Shown piece by piece: positions 7,917 to 16,265 of a DNA stretch of 46,834 nucleotides. The DNA is taken from the NCBI GenBank assembly GCA_026390755.1, contig JAPLFI010000308.1:1-46834 (forward strand), in the 5' to 3' direction. A program made the translations under genes and the position numbers. Under the pieces are notes generated by a model. The model was not told where the DNA came from. It worked only from the letters and a program-made list of their open reading frames with translations, and searched no databases. This stretch comes from Ignavibacteriota bacterium. GTDB taxonomy: Bacteria > Bacteroidota > Ignavibacteria > Tepidaquicellales > Tepidaquicellaceae. Within the stretch, counting starts at the first letter, position 1; the number at the start of each line of letters is the position of its first letter.

Positions 7917-10052
7917 ATGAAAAACATATATACGATATTATACTTTTTTTTCTTTCCGGTTTTTCTGTTTTCCGCTTTTCTGTCTGTAACACTATCAGCT
8001 CAGGAAAAAGAGAAGGAGGATTCCCTGAAGTATCAAACCGAAGAACTTGTTATAACGGGAACACGAACTTTTGACAAAATCATTGATATTCCATATTCGG
8101 TTTTCAGGGTTGATAAGAAAGAACTTGGTTACGGGAAGAAAGTGTCGGCAAAGGATGTGCTGGCAGATGTACCCGGATTGTATCTTCAGTCCCGTTACGG
8201 CAATCACGACTTAAGAATTTCGATAAGAGGTTTCGGAACAAGGTCAAATACGGGAGTAAGGGGAGTAAGGATTCTGCAGGATGGAATTCCCGAATCCGAA
8301 CCTGACGGCGAAACTGTGATTGATGCGGTTGATTTCACTTCACTCGGAGGCGTTGAAGTCGTAAAGGGTAATTTATCTTCACTGTACGCTAATGCGCCGG
8401 GCGGTGTAATTAATTTTCTCACAGACATGTATTTTCCGAAAAATTTTTTTACAAGCAATAATCAAATCGGCAAATACGGTTACCGGCAAAACGGTATAAA
8501 AGCGGGTGTTAAGACGAATGATTACAGATATTTTCTTTCCTATAATTATAAGAATCTTGACGGCTTCCGTGTTCACAGTAATGAATATACTCACATAGTC
8601 AACTCAGTTTTTGAAGGATACTTAGGAACCAAAACAACAATATCCGTGCTCGGGAACTATGTACGCGGTTTAAATAAAATACCGGGTTCACTTACACCGG
8701 AAGAATTTACCGAAGATCCGTTTCAGGCAAGAGATATAGCAATATCGCAGGACTTCCGCAACGAAACGCAAAAAGGCAGGCTTGGCGTTAAGTTTTTAAC
8801 GAGTTTCGGGAAATATAATAATAACGAAATCGAAGCAACAATTTACGGTGGAATTAAAGAACTTATAAAAACCAATGATGCCGATTACACAATAGCGACA
8901 CGATATTCACTCGGTTCTTTGATACGATTTACGAACCGTTCGGAAATTTTAAAAAGAAACAACAAGTTTACGATCGGAATGGATTATGCATACCAGTCAG
9001 GACCGAGGACGGTATTCGACAATATAAACGGTCATAAGGGTAACAACGTCAATGATATGTTTGAAGACGATCAGGGAAGCATAGGATTTTATTTTCAGAA
9101 TCAGTTTAACCTTGTTACCAACAAAATGGATTTATTTTTATCCGGAAGATTTGACAGGAATGTATTTTCAAAAAGCTCGCTTCAGTTTCGGGGATTTACG
9201 GATACTTCAAGAATATTTCAGGAATTCACGCCTAAAATTGCCCTTAATTACAAATTAACACCTTCGGTGGCATTATACACCTCTTATGGAATAGGATACG
9301 ATGTACCGTCGGTTTATGAACTTGATAATAATTATACGACTTCCAACACAAAATATACAATGAACCCTGACCTTGCTCCGCAGAAGTCGAACAATTTCGA
9401 ACTGGGAATCAAAGGAAACCTTTTAAACAAGAAATCAGAATTTATGCGCAAACTCTTCTTTGAAACGACCTTTTTTGATTACGTGATAGCAGATGAAATA
9501 GTTCCATATACAATTAATCAAACAACTTATTACAGAAACGCCGCTAAATCGAACCGCAAGGGAATAGAAGTCGGAATAATGAGCGAACCTTTAGAAGGAA
9601 TTGAACTAACGGTAAATTATACATTTACAAATTTCAAGTATGACGAGTACAACGCAATAATATTCGGTCCTTCCGGAACAACATACGAAAGTTATGCCGG
9701 AAACCGTGAGCCGTCGGTGCCTCAGCATATACTTAATCTGATACTAAACTTTGAATTTGAAATTAATGAAAACTTTAACGGCTTATTGCAATGGGACTGC
9801 GATTATATCACTAATATGTATGTTGATGACAAAAATACAGTAAATACGCCGTTATATTTCTATGGTAATGCAATGGCGGGAATAAATGCCACTTTCGGAA
9901 AATTCGGGTGCGTAGCTTTCGTCGGTATGAATAATATTTTCGATAAAAGGTATGTCGGTTTTGTGAATATTAACGATTATTACGGGAGGTATTTTGAAAC
10001 GGGGGAACCGAGAAACCTTTTCTCCGGACTAAACGTCAGTTTCAGATATTAA
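7917..10052 (+). CDS. TonB-dependent receptor (FecA-like layout)
   Basis: 711 residues. Signal peptide (about 1-29), TonB-box-like TEELVITGTRTFDKI, plug domain about 45-165 (VPGLYLQSRYGNHDLRISIR, GFGTRSNTGVRGVRILQDGI, VEVVKGNLSSLYANAPGGVI), then a barrel ending in NVSFRY with a terminal aromatic. The RGFGTRSNTGVRGVRI plug signature is seen in receptors for metal chelates and small organic ligands, but the substrate is not determinable. The next gene, a secreted Asp-box protein, begins 10 bp after the stop, so the two are almost certainly one operon. It is preceded by the terminator of the first receptor, so its own promoter should lie in 7872-7916. Confidence 0.92.
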   Translation: MKNIYTILYFFFFPVFLFSAFLSVTLSAQEKEKEDSLKYQTEELVITGTRTFDKIIDIPYSVFRVDKKELGYGKKVSAKDVLADVPGLYLQSRYGNHDLRISIRGFGTRSNTGVRGVRILQDGIPESEPDGETVIDAVDFTSLGGVEVVKGNLSSLYANAPGGVINFLTDMYFPKNFFTSNNQIGKYGYRQNGIKAGVKTNDYRYFLSYNYKNLDGFRVHSNEYTHIVNSVFEGYLGTKTTISVLGNYVRGLNKIPGSLTPEEFTEDPFQARDIAISQDFRNETQKGRLGVKFLTSFGKYNNNEIEATIYGGIKELIKTNDADYTIATRYSLGSLIRFTNRSEILKRNNKFTIGMDYAYQSGPRTVFDNINGHKGNNVNDMFEDDQGSIGFYFQNQFNLVTNKMDLFLSGRFDRNVFSKSSLQFRGFTDTSRIFQEFTPKIALNYKLTPSVALYTSYGIGYDVPSVYELDNNYTTSNTKYTMNPDLAPQKSNNFELGIKGNLLNKKSEFMRKLFFETTFFDYVIADEIVPYTINQTTYYRNAAKSNRKGIEVGIMSEPLEGIELTVNYTFTNFKYDEYNAIIFGPSGTTYESYAGNREPSVPQHILNLILNFEFEINENFNGLLQWDCDYITNMYVDDKNTVNTPLYFYGNAMAGINATFGKFGCVAFVGMNNIFDKRYVGFVNINDYYGRYFETGEPRNLFSGLNVSFRY

Positions 10053-10062
10053 ATTTAGTATT

Positions 10063-11694
10063 ATGAAAATGCATAACTTTTTTAAGATAAGTTTAATTTT
10101 TTTATTTATTCTGAATGTAACTCTCCCTGAAGCAAATCCATTACCGGGAAACTTCAGAATATATCCGGGCAGCATAACGCAAACCGAACCCATAGTAACA
10201 ATCAGTCCATTGAATCCATTGGTTATGTTCGCAAGCGCAGTCACGATTAACCCTACAAACGGATTCAGAAGCGAGGGTATTTACATCACAACTAACGGAG
10301 GACTGAACTGGTCAGGGAGCGATACGTGTACGGGCGCTTATCTGTACAATCACGGCGGGGACCCAGGAGTTGCGATAACAAATACGGGAGCATTAGTTCT
10401 GACTCACATCGGCTCAATATTCTACGGTGTTTATTCTCATTACTCGACTAATATGGGTAATACCTGGTCGGCGGCTTATACGATAACAAATATACAACCC
10501 GAGGATAAGGGAACAACGACAAGCGATAATAATCCTGCGAGTCCGTATTTCGGAAGAGTTTACACAGCCTGGGTAAATTTTATTTCGCCATTCCCTGTGC
10601 TTTTCTCATATTCAAGCAACAGCGGCGTAAACTGGTCAACACCGGCGGCAGTAAACGGAAGTCCGCCTGTAAGATCATCAGGAGGATACATTGAAACAGG
10701 ACTTGACGGCGGAATACACGTAATTTGGTCTGGTGTAACTTCTGTAACGCCGTTTACAGAAATATTTGCCGGATTCGCTGTATCAACAAACGGGGGCTCA
10801 AGCTGGAATGTGTCTCAAAATGCTTATACAATGAACGGTATAAGCGGTACACTTCCTCAAAAAGGCAATATCAGGGTTAACGGACTCCCGAAAATTGATA
10901 TAGACAGAAGTTCTGGTTTAAGGCGCGGATGGATATATGCAATAACTAACGAGAAAAATCTTTCTCCGGCGGGAAGTGATCCGGACATAATACTTCACCG
11001 TTCGACCGACGGAGGCGCAACATGGTCTGCGGGAATAAGAATAAATCAGGATGCAATAAACAACGGGAAAACCCAGTATTTTCCCGCGATAGTAACAGAT
11101 TCATCGGGCGGTATAAATGTTATTTATTATGATGACAGAAATACGACGACGGACTCTGCGGAAGTATATCTCTCACGCTCAACGGACGGAGGGAACAACT
11201 GGTCGGATATAGTTTTAAGTAATCACAGGTTTAAGCCAAAGCCAATTGTCGGCGGAGCATCTGGATATCAGGGCGATTTTATATCGGTAGTCTCACACGG
11301 CACAAAACTATATCCTTTCTGGATGGATGATTATTCCGGGATATATCAGGTATGGACAAGCGTAATAGATTTGAATACTATCGGCATTAAAAAAGAAGGC
11401 ATAGAAATACCGGCAGAATATTCGTTAAACCAGAATTATCCGAATCCGTTTAATCCAATGACAAAGATTAGTTTTCAGTTGTCAGTTGCCGGGAATGTTT
11501 CCTTAAAGATTTTTGATATGCTTGGCAGAGAAGCTGCAACACCTGTGAATGAAAAGCTTTCAGCGGGAACTTACAGCGTTGACTGGAACGCCTCCGATTT
11601 CGCAAGCGGAGTTTATTTTTACAGACTGACAGTGAACTCAGCAAATAATGATATGGTTTATTCGCAGACAAGGAAAATGATAATTTTGAAATGA
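10063..11694 (+). CDS. T9SS-secreted Asp-box (sialidase-like) propeller protein
   Basis: 543 residues. A signal peptide (about 1-25) leads a beta-propeller with Asp-box type motifs (TTNGGLNWSG, SNSGVNWSTP, STNGGSSWNV, STDGGATWSA, STDGGNNWSD), as in BNR/sialidase repeats. The last about 80 residues are a T9SS sorting domain (NYPNPFNPMTKISF, LKIFDMLGREA, GVYFYRLTV, MIILK). It should be exported by T9SS and attached or released. Asp boxes are structural, so sialidase activity is not implied; no catalytic Arg triad could be assigned by eye. The 10-bp spacing from the preceding TonB receptor suggests that the pair works on the same surface substrate, for example as binding protein plus importer, but that is inference. 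Confidence 0.86.
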   Translation: MKMHNFFKISLIFLFILNVTLPEANPLPGNFRIYPGSITQTEPIVTISPLNPLVMFASAVTINPTNGFRSEGIYITTNGGLNWSGSDTCTGAYLYNHGGDPGVAITNTGALVLTHIGSIFYGVYSHYSTNMGNTWSAAYTITNIQPEDKGTTTSDNNPASPYFGRVYTAWVNFISPFPVLFSYSSNSGVNWSTPAAVNGSPPVRSSGGYIETGLDGGIHVIWSGVTSVTPFTEIFAGFAVSTNGGSSWNVSQNAYTMNGISGTLPQKGNIRVNGLPKIDIDRSSGLRRGWIYAITNEKNLSPAGSDPDIILHRSTDGGATWSAGIRINQDAINNGKTQYFPAIVTDSSGGINVIYYDDRNTTTDSAEVYLSRSTDGGNNWSDIVLSNHRFKPKPIVGGASGYQGDFISVVSHGTKLYPFWMDDYSGIYQVWTSVIDLNTIGIKKEGIEIPAEYSLNQNYPNPFNPMTKISFQLSVAGNVSLKIFDMLGREAATPVNEKLSAGTYSVDWNASDFASGVYFYRLTVNSANNDMVYSQTRKMIILK

Positions 11695-11765
11695 CCAAAG
11701 AGATTTTTAAAGCAAACTTTTTAAAGAATTTCGACAAAGATAATCCGCACTCCGCAGATATCTTT

Positions 11766-11942
11766 GGCTGTATTCTAATATTGAATAGATATGTGTAATA
11801 TAAAGAAGTTACACAGAGTCACAGACCTGCCTGCTGCAGGCAGGGAAGACGCAGAGTTACACAGAGAAGAACTTTTTGATAATAAGAGCAAAATCGTATT
11901 TTTAGTTATAATTTCTTATCTACCCCTTTTTATAATACAGCC
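11766..11942. mobile_element. MITE-like element, copy 1, with 8-bp target duplication
   Basis: 177 bp bounded by 12-bp terminal inverted repeats, GGCTGTATTCTA (11766-11777) and TATAATACAGCC (11931-11942), matching at 11 of 12 positions when inverted. It is flanked by an exact 8-bp direct repeat ATATCTTT at 11758-11765 and 11943-11950, the expected product of transposition. The interior carries ACACAGAG-type repeats, and no transposase could fit. A close relative lies at 25691-25849. A 94-codon frame starting at 11791 falls inside the element and is not a gene. The terminal repeats and duplication are seen directly; non-autonomous transposition is inferred. Confidence 0.75.
11826..11844. repeat. 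19-bp palindrome inserted in MITE copy 1
   Basis: Arms CCTGCCTG and CAGGCAGG surround a 3-base centre. The second MITE copy reads straight through this point (between 25751 and 25752), so the palindrome looks like a clean insertion into copy 1, or a loss from copy 2. Confidence 0.7.
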
Positions 11943-11994
11943 ATATCTTTTAGGATACATAAGCCCCGGAAAAACGCTAAAGCTTAGAGTTTCT

Positions 11995-12816
11995 TTAATT
12001 GCTGACGCATGCAATAATCCTGAGCGGTGCCCCGCTGCCGCCTTTAATCTTCATGGGAAGAGCAATTATCCATGAACCTTTAGGGGGCAGTTTCTCAAGA
12101 TTAGCTACATTTTCGTACATCGTCATATTCTTATCGCATAATATTCTATGCGTCATAAAATCCTGTGACTGTCCGTAATCTATACTGGGTGTATCAAGCC
12201 CCACGGCATTTATTTTACGCTCCGCCGCAAGCCATTTTGCCGCATCGGGATGTAAGCCCGGGAAGTGAAGTTCGGGAACGGCAGAAGCTCCGCTTTTAGC
12301 AGTGCCCGTGTAACTCACTTTATCCGTATAAAATTTCCCGAATCCTGTATAAAGCAGTACGATAGCTCCCTCAGGAATTAAGCCATGTTGATTCTCCCAG
12401 TTTTTCAAATCGGCAACTGTAATCTGATAATCGCGATTTTTCAGCACAGCTTCAGTAACATTTACAACAACTCCTTCGCCCATAAATTGTTCAACAGGTA
12501 TTTTTTCCACGGAATTTTTATTTTGCCCGAAATGGTTAGGGGCATCGAAATGAGTTCCGCCGTGCTCTTCGGCGCTGAATTTATAGGACGAATAAAAATA
12601 CCCTTTATCATTTATACCCTCGAATACGGTTTCGTGTTTAAACGGAATATTTGTGGGCCAGTAAACCGACTCTTCATCAAAAGAATAAGTAAGGTCAATC
12701 CAGTTCCCTTTCGGGGAAAAAGAGTTTTTTTGTGATTCGCCGATTTCCGTTTTCTTAACATTACAGCCTGAGACAAAAACGAATACGAACAGCACTGAAA
12801 ACATTAAACTTTTCAT
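11995..12816 (-). CDS. Cyclase-family (kynurenine formamidase-like) lipoprotein
   Basis: 273 residues. The N-terminus is a lipoprotein signal with lipobox VSGC (Cys18). The body is the metal-dependent cyclase/formamidase fold: WIDLTYSFDEESVYWP at the start and the hallmark metal-binding motif HGGTHFDAPNHF at about 85-96. Later come ILLYTGFGKFY, FPGLHPDAAKWL, VGLDTPSIDYG and PLRIIACV. Relatives hydrolyse amide or lactone bonds, as in kynurenine formamidase, isatin hydrolase and polyketide cyclases. Being lipid-anchored, it is unlikely to be the cytoplasmic tryptophan-degradation enzyme, and no kynurenine genes are nearby. It stands alone and is divergent from the GH92 derivative. Substrate unknown. 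Confidence 0.86.
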   Translation of the reverse strand: MKSLMFSVLFVFVFVSGCNVKKTEIGESQKNSFSPKGNWIDLTYSFDEESVYWPTNIPFKHETVFEGINDKGYFYSSYKFSAEEHGGTHFDAPNHFGQNKNSVEKIPVEQFMGEGVVVNVTEAVLKNRDYQITVADLKNWENQHGLIPEGAIVLLYTGFGKFYTDKVSYTGTAKSGASAVPELHFPGLHPDAAKWLAAERKINAVGLDTPSIDYGQSQDFMTHRILCDKNMTMYENVANLEKLPPKGSWIIALPMKIKGGSGAPLRIIACVSN

Positions 12817-12981
12817 GTCGGAATGATTAAAATTTAGTTAATTAACACGAATTGTGAATTCATTACTTTGATTTCAATCTAATTCAAATCCGTTGATTAT
12901 TCAAGGAAAAATCAAAAGCCGTTATATTTCATTTATTAAGACAATCATTTTCGATAAATTGCGGTAACCAACTTTATTATT

Positions 12982-14103
12982 ATGAGATTCATATTTATTT
13001 TAATGCTGTCCTTTTTATTTTCCAATTCATACGCTCAAAAAAGTGAAAACCTTACAAAATACGTCAATCCATTTATAGGCACTTCGGGCGAAGGTCATAC
13101 GTATCCCGGTGCGACCGTACCTTTCGGGATGGTACAGCCAAGTCCCGATACACATCTTCCGGATTTTAACAAAAGCGCTTTCCCATGGTGCGCAGGGTAT
13201 CAGTATAATGACAATTCTATTATCGGTTTCAGCCAGACACATTTCAGCGGTACTGGACATTCGGATATGGGCGATATACTGATTATGCCGGTTGTCGGTG
13301 CCCTGAATCTTGACCCCGGAACGAAGGAAAATCCGGAAGAGGGTTACCGCTCGAAAATATTAAAAAGTGAAGAATGGGCTGAGCCGGGATATTACAGTGT
13401 GATGCTGAAAAAGTACAACATAAAAGCAGAAATGACCGCAACAGAGAGAACCGCTTTTTATAAGTTTACATATCCGAAAACTGACACTGCAAGAATAATA
13501 CTTGACCTCACGCAATCAATATACAATTACGACGGCAAGGTGATATGGTCTGAAGTGCGCGTTAAAGACAGTTGTACAATTACAGGTTACAGACAAACCA
13601 AGGGCTGGGCGGCGGACAGAAAAGTATTTTTTATTATCAAATTTTCACATCCTATAGCGGGTTTCGGACTCCTGAATGACGAAGAATTCATATATAAAGG
13701 ATTCGGGAAAAGAGACAAACTGGTAATCAATAACACACCTGACGGGATCTGCGGTAATGAAGACTGCGGGCAGATGAGCGCGTGGTATATATTCAGTTCG
13801 CTGGGATTTTATCCCGTATGCCCGGGAAGCATGGAATATGTTATCGGCACGCCAAAATTAAATAAAGCGATAATTAGCGTCGGAGATAATAAGAAATTTA
13901 CTATAACGGCAATCAATTTATCGGAAAAGAATTTTTACATACAATCGGTTATACTAAACGGAAAAGAATGGAATAAAGCATATATAAGGCATGAGGATAT
14001 AATGAGCGGAGGTGAATTGGTTTTTGAGATGGGACCGGAGCCGAATAAGGGATGGGCAACGGGAAGCGAGTTAGTGCCGTATTCGATGACGAAAAAAAAC
14101 TGA
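12982..14103 (+). CDS. GH92 alpha-mannosidase derivative lacking its central half
   Basis: 373 residues, about half the usual GH92 length (700-770). Signal peptide 1-18. Residues 22-230 match the N-terminal GH92 domain (YVNPFIGTSGEGHTYPGATV, PFGMVQPSPDT, GFSQTHFSGTGHSDMGDIL, ATERTAFYKFTYP). Between about 231 and 252 the sequence jumps straight to the far C-terminal part (TPDGICGNEDCGQMSAWYIF, SSLGFYPVCPGSMEYVIGTP). Roughly 350 residues of the (alpha/alpha)6 catalytic domain are absent, including the stretch that normally carries EGNAWQY. The frame stays open through the junction. The product is probably not a working mannosidase. Either a real in-frame deletion or an assembly collapse could explain it. 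Parent-family identity is very sure, function is not. Confidence 0.8.
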   Translation: MRFIFILMLSFLFSNSYAQKSENLTKYVNPFIGTSGEGHTYPGATVPFGMVQPSPDTHLPDFNKSAFPWCAGYQYNDNSIIGFSQTHFSGTGHSDMGDILIMPVVGALNLDPGTKENPEEGYRSKILKSEEWAEPGYYSVMLKKYNIKAEMTATERTAFYKFTYPKTDTARIILDLTQSIYNYDGKVIWSEVRVKDSCTITGYRQTKGWAADRKVFFIIKFSHPIAGFGLLNDEEFIYKGFGKRDKLVINNTPDGICGNEDCGQMSAWYIFSSLGFYPVCPGSMEYVIGTPKLNKAIISVGDNKKFTITAINLSEKNFYIQSVILNGKEWNKAYIRHEDIMSGGELVFEMGPEPNKGWATGSELVPYSMTKKN

Positions 14104-14175
14104 AAAACGATGCAGGCATAATATTTATTTACAATACGCGGAAATTTCTTTGAAGGTTATATGTTAGTTGCGACA

Positions 14176-15426
14176 TCAGTAAAATTTTGTCAGTGTCCCT
14201 GTCGCAGTGTTATATTTTGCAATTTTTATCCAGTTATATCCGCTTGCAGTCATTTTTATTCCCCAGAAGTCGTAATTTCCGTAAGCTCTGTCGCCGTATT
14301 CGTTTAAGGCAGTCCTGCCGCTGGCACCGAGATAACTATCGGATATACCGGTAAAAGCGGTTTTCAATGTTTCAATCCCGGGGTTTGCTCCTGTGGTTAT
14401 ATATGTAAATACAGCTGTCCATAAAGCGTCATACGCAGTAATGGAATAGACGTCAGGGACTCTGCCTATTCTGACTTCTATCTGCTGTATTAACGGCTCC
14501 CATTTATCTCTTACATAATCATCCAGCCCGAAAATCGGACTGGGGAAATTACCGTGATTAGCGGCAAATCCTGCGGCAATTGAATCCTGTAAAATAGTTT
14601 TGTTATTTGCATTTGCAGAATTCCCGTACCATCTTACATTTGATAGCGAGGAATAGCCGGATGACATTTTTAAAATATCTTTCGCCTCGTCAAAAGCCGC
14701 AACTAAAACTGCAACCTGATTCGGAGGATATGTTATAAGCGCCGACTGAACTTTGCTGTTTAAACTATTAATGTAAGCTGTGAAGTCGGTTGTATTAGGG
14801 TCATACTTTACGGGAGTAATAACAGTGCCTCCGGACTGAGTAAACTCCTGTGACACCGAGTTTACAAGATCGTTTCCCCATATATCATTTCTTAAAATCG
14901 GAATAATTACTTTGACTGTATCGGAATAGAGATATTCGTTAATTGCTTTTGCCTGACTTCTGTCATTAGTTACATAACGGAAAATATTGTCACCGCTTAT
15001 TGCAAGGGATATTGCTTCGCTTGAAGGACTTACTAATAATATTCCGGCGCTGTCAACATAATTTTTTAAAGCAAATGCTTCAGCACTGCTGTATGGTCCG
15101 ATAACAAATCTTATGCCCCTGTCAAAAAGAGATTTCATTTTATTTAAAGCTATAACCGTATCTGTTCCTGTATCCTCTATAAAAATCTGAACCGACCAGT
15201 TTCCCCCTATATTTGAGAGATATGTGTTTATTGCGTTTACGGCAATATCCAGAGATGCATTTGTACCCTCACCTGAAGAAGCCCCGGCACCTGTAAGTGA
15301 AAGCAGAACACCTATTTTAATCTTAGCCGCGCCGGTGGGCTGGGAAACCTGTACCGGGTCATTAGAGCAGGTGCAGAAAATAACAGGGAAAATGATTGCT
15401 AATATTACATAATGTAAATTTTTCAT
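14176..15426 (-). CDS. Branched-chain-type ABC substrate-binding lipoprotein (orphan)
   Basis: 416 residues from ATG 15426; the open frame extends 15 codons upstream, but this start puts the lipoprotein signal (MKNLHYVILAIIFPVIFC) at the terminus. Lipidation is likely at Cys18 or Cys20. The mature part is a type I periplasmic binding fold of the LivK/Peripla_BP_6 kind: KIKIGVLLSLTGAGASSGEG near the start, DTGTDTVIALNKMKSLFDRG, FVIGPYSSAEAFALKNY, LLVSPSSEA, and YDALWTAVFTYI late. No permease or ATPase genes lie nearby, so it either serves a transporter encoded elsewhere or acts as a sensor. A second, shredded copy of this gene and its flanks lies at 18493-18712. The gene is divergent from the small secreted protein at 15590. 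Confidence 0.87.
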   Translation of the reverse strand: MKNLHYVILAIIFPVIFCTCSNDPVQVSQPTGAAKIKIGVLLSLTGAGASSGEGTNASLDIAVNAINTYLSNIGGNWSVQIFIEDTGTDTVIALNKMKSLFDRGIRFVIGPYSSAEAFALKNYVDSAGILLVSPSSEAISLAISGDNIFRYVTNDRSQAKAINEYLYSDTVKVIIPILRNDIWGNDLVNSVSQEFTQSGGTVITPVKYDPNTTDFTAYINSLNSKVQSALITYPPNQVAVLVAAFDEAKDILKMSSGYSSLSNVRWYGNSANANNKTILQDSIAAGFAANHGNFPSPIFGLDDYVRDKWEPLIQQIEVRIGRVPDVYSITAYDALWTAVFTYITTGANPGIETLKTAFTGISDSYLGASGRTALNEYGDRAYGNYDFWGIKMTASGYNWIKIAKYNTATGTLTKFY

Positions 15427-15589
15427 ATCGCTTTTTTCGACTAATCTCAATGATTTATTTTTTAAATTCAAGTTAATAACTCAAAGTGACCATTTTCAAC
15501 TATACTTCTCAGCAATCCTTAAAAATAATTATCAGAAATTGAGACTATTTTTTATTAATATAATCGCTCAATTTAGGATAAATTAAACA

Positions 15590-15970
15590 ATGGGAGAGAA
15601 AAAAATTTATTATTTAGGAATACTGCTGACTGCAGTATGTGTTTTATTGTTAAATAATGGTGTGTTTGCGCAGAGCGTGACTCTATCCGGAACTCAGATA
15701 AAAAAAGCTGGTGCAAACAGTGAACTAAAATCGAATATAGTTACTCTGACGGTAAATCACAAAATTATCAGTCAATCCGGTACTCACGACGGATTTTGGA
15801 TTGCAAGAAATGAGGACGCAAAAATTTACGCATTTTATTTTATCAGCGGCGTACTATCACCAAATCCTATTAACTTCGTCTTAAAACCAGGGTCATATAC
15901 GGTTTATCCGAATATCAAAACTGGTAAGACTGATGCAAGCGTTACTCTGAAACTAAACCCGGTTCAATAA
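15590..15970 (+). CDS. Small uncharacterised secreted protein
   Basis: 126 residues. The signal peptide ends near GVFAQ (about 1-27). The mature part of about 100 residues is beta-rich with a repeating hydrophobic/polar pattern and no cysteines (SVTLSGTQIKKAG, FWIARNEDAKIYAFYFISG, VLKPGSYTVYPNI). It may be one small beta-sandwich. I do not recognise the family. A good intrinsic terminator follows within 15 bp, so it is monocistronic. It shares its upstream region with the divergent binding-protein gene, and part of that region is duplicated upstream of the gene at 18775. Confidence 0.65.
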   Translation: MGEKKIYYLGILLTAVCVLLLNNGVFAQSVTLSGTQIKKAGANSELKSNIVTLTVNHKIISQSGTHDGFWIARNEDAKIYAFYFISGVLSPNPINFVLKPGSYTVYPNIKTGKTDASVTLKLNPVQ

Positions 15971-15982
15971 ATTTTATCCAAT

Positions 15983-16012
15983 AAAGGGGGGACTTGATAT
16001 GTCCCTCTTTTT
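15983..16012 (+). terminator. Intrinsic terminator after 15590 gene
   Basis: G-rich arm GGGGGAC (15987-15993) pairs with GTCCCTC (16001-16007), including one G-T pair, across a 7-nt loop. CTTTTTATTA follows. It is placed 13 bp past the stop codon. Confidence 0.75.
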
Positions 16013-16085
16013 ATTATATGGATAGAAATCCTGGAAAGCAAGTTAAGGCACGGGATGTGTGGAAATATTTAGTGCTATAAATATT

Positions 16086-16103
16086 TTGTCCCTAAAGGGA
16101 CAA
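16086..16103. repeat. 18-bp palindrome in intergenic DNA
   Basis: TTGTCCC (16086-16092) is followed by TAAA and GGGACAA (16097-16103), a perfect 7-bp inverted repeat. It lies between the 15590 gene and the convergent rtcB gene. No T tract directly follows, so it may be an operator or a dispersed palindrome rather than a terminator. Confidence 0.45.
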
Positions 16104-16265
16104 TTGGTTTTTTGAAAACAACAGATTTTTTAAGTATTGATAAAATAAATATTTAACCTATAAACGATCACCTTAAATCAAAAAATCACCCTTATTTAAA
16201 AACTCGATTTGTCCGATTTGCCTTGAAACATTACAGAAGCGACTTTATGATTTTCTCAATAACAT

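Noticed and set aside
11791-12075. 94-codon and 62-codon frames (second at 25716-25904) with similar peptides
   Set aside because: Both lie inside the two MITE copies; the similarity is that of the repeat DNA, and the palindrome insertion changes one without any coding constraint.
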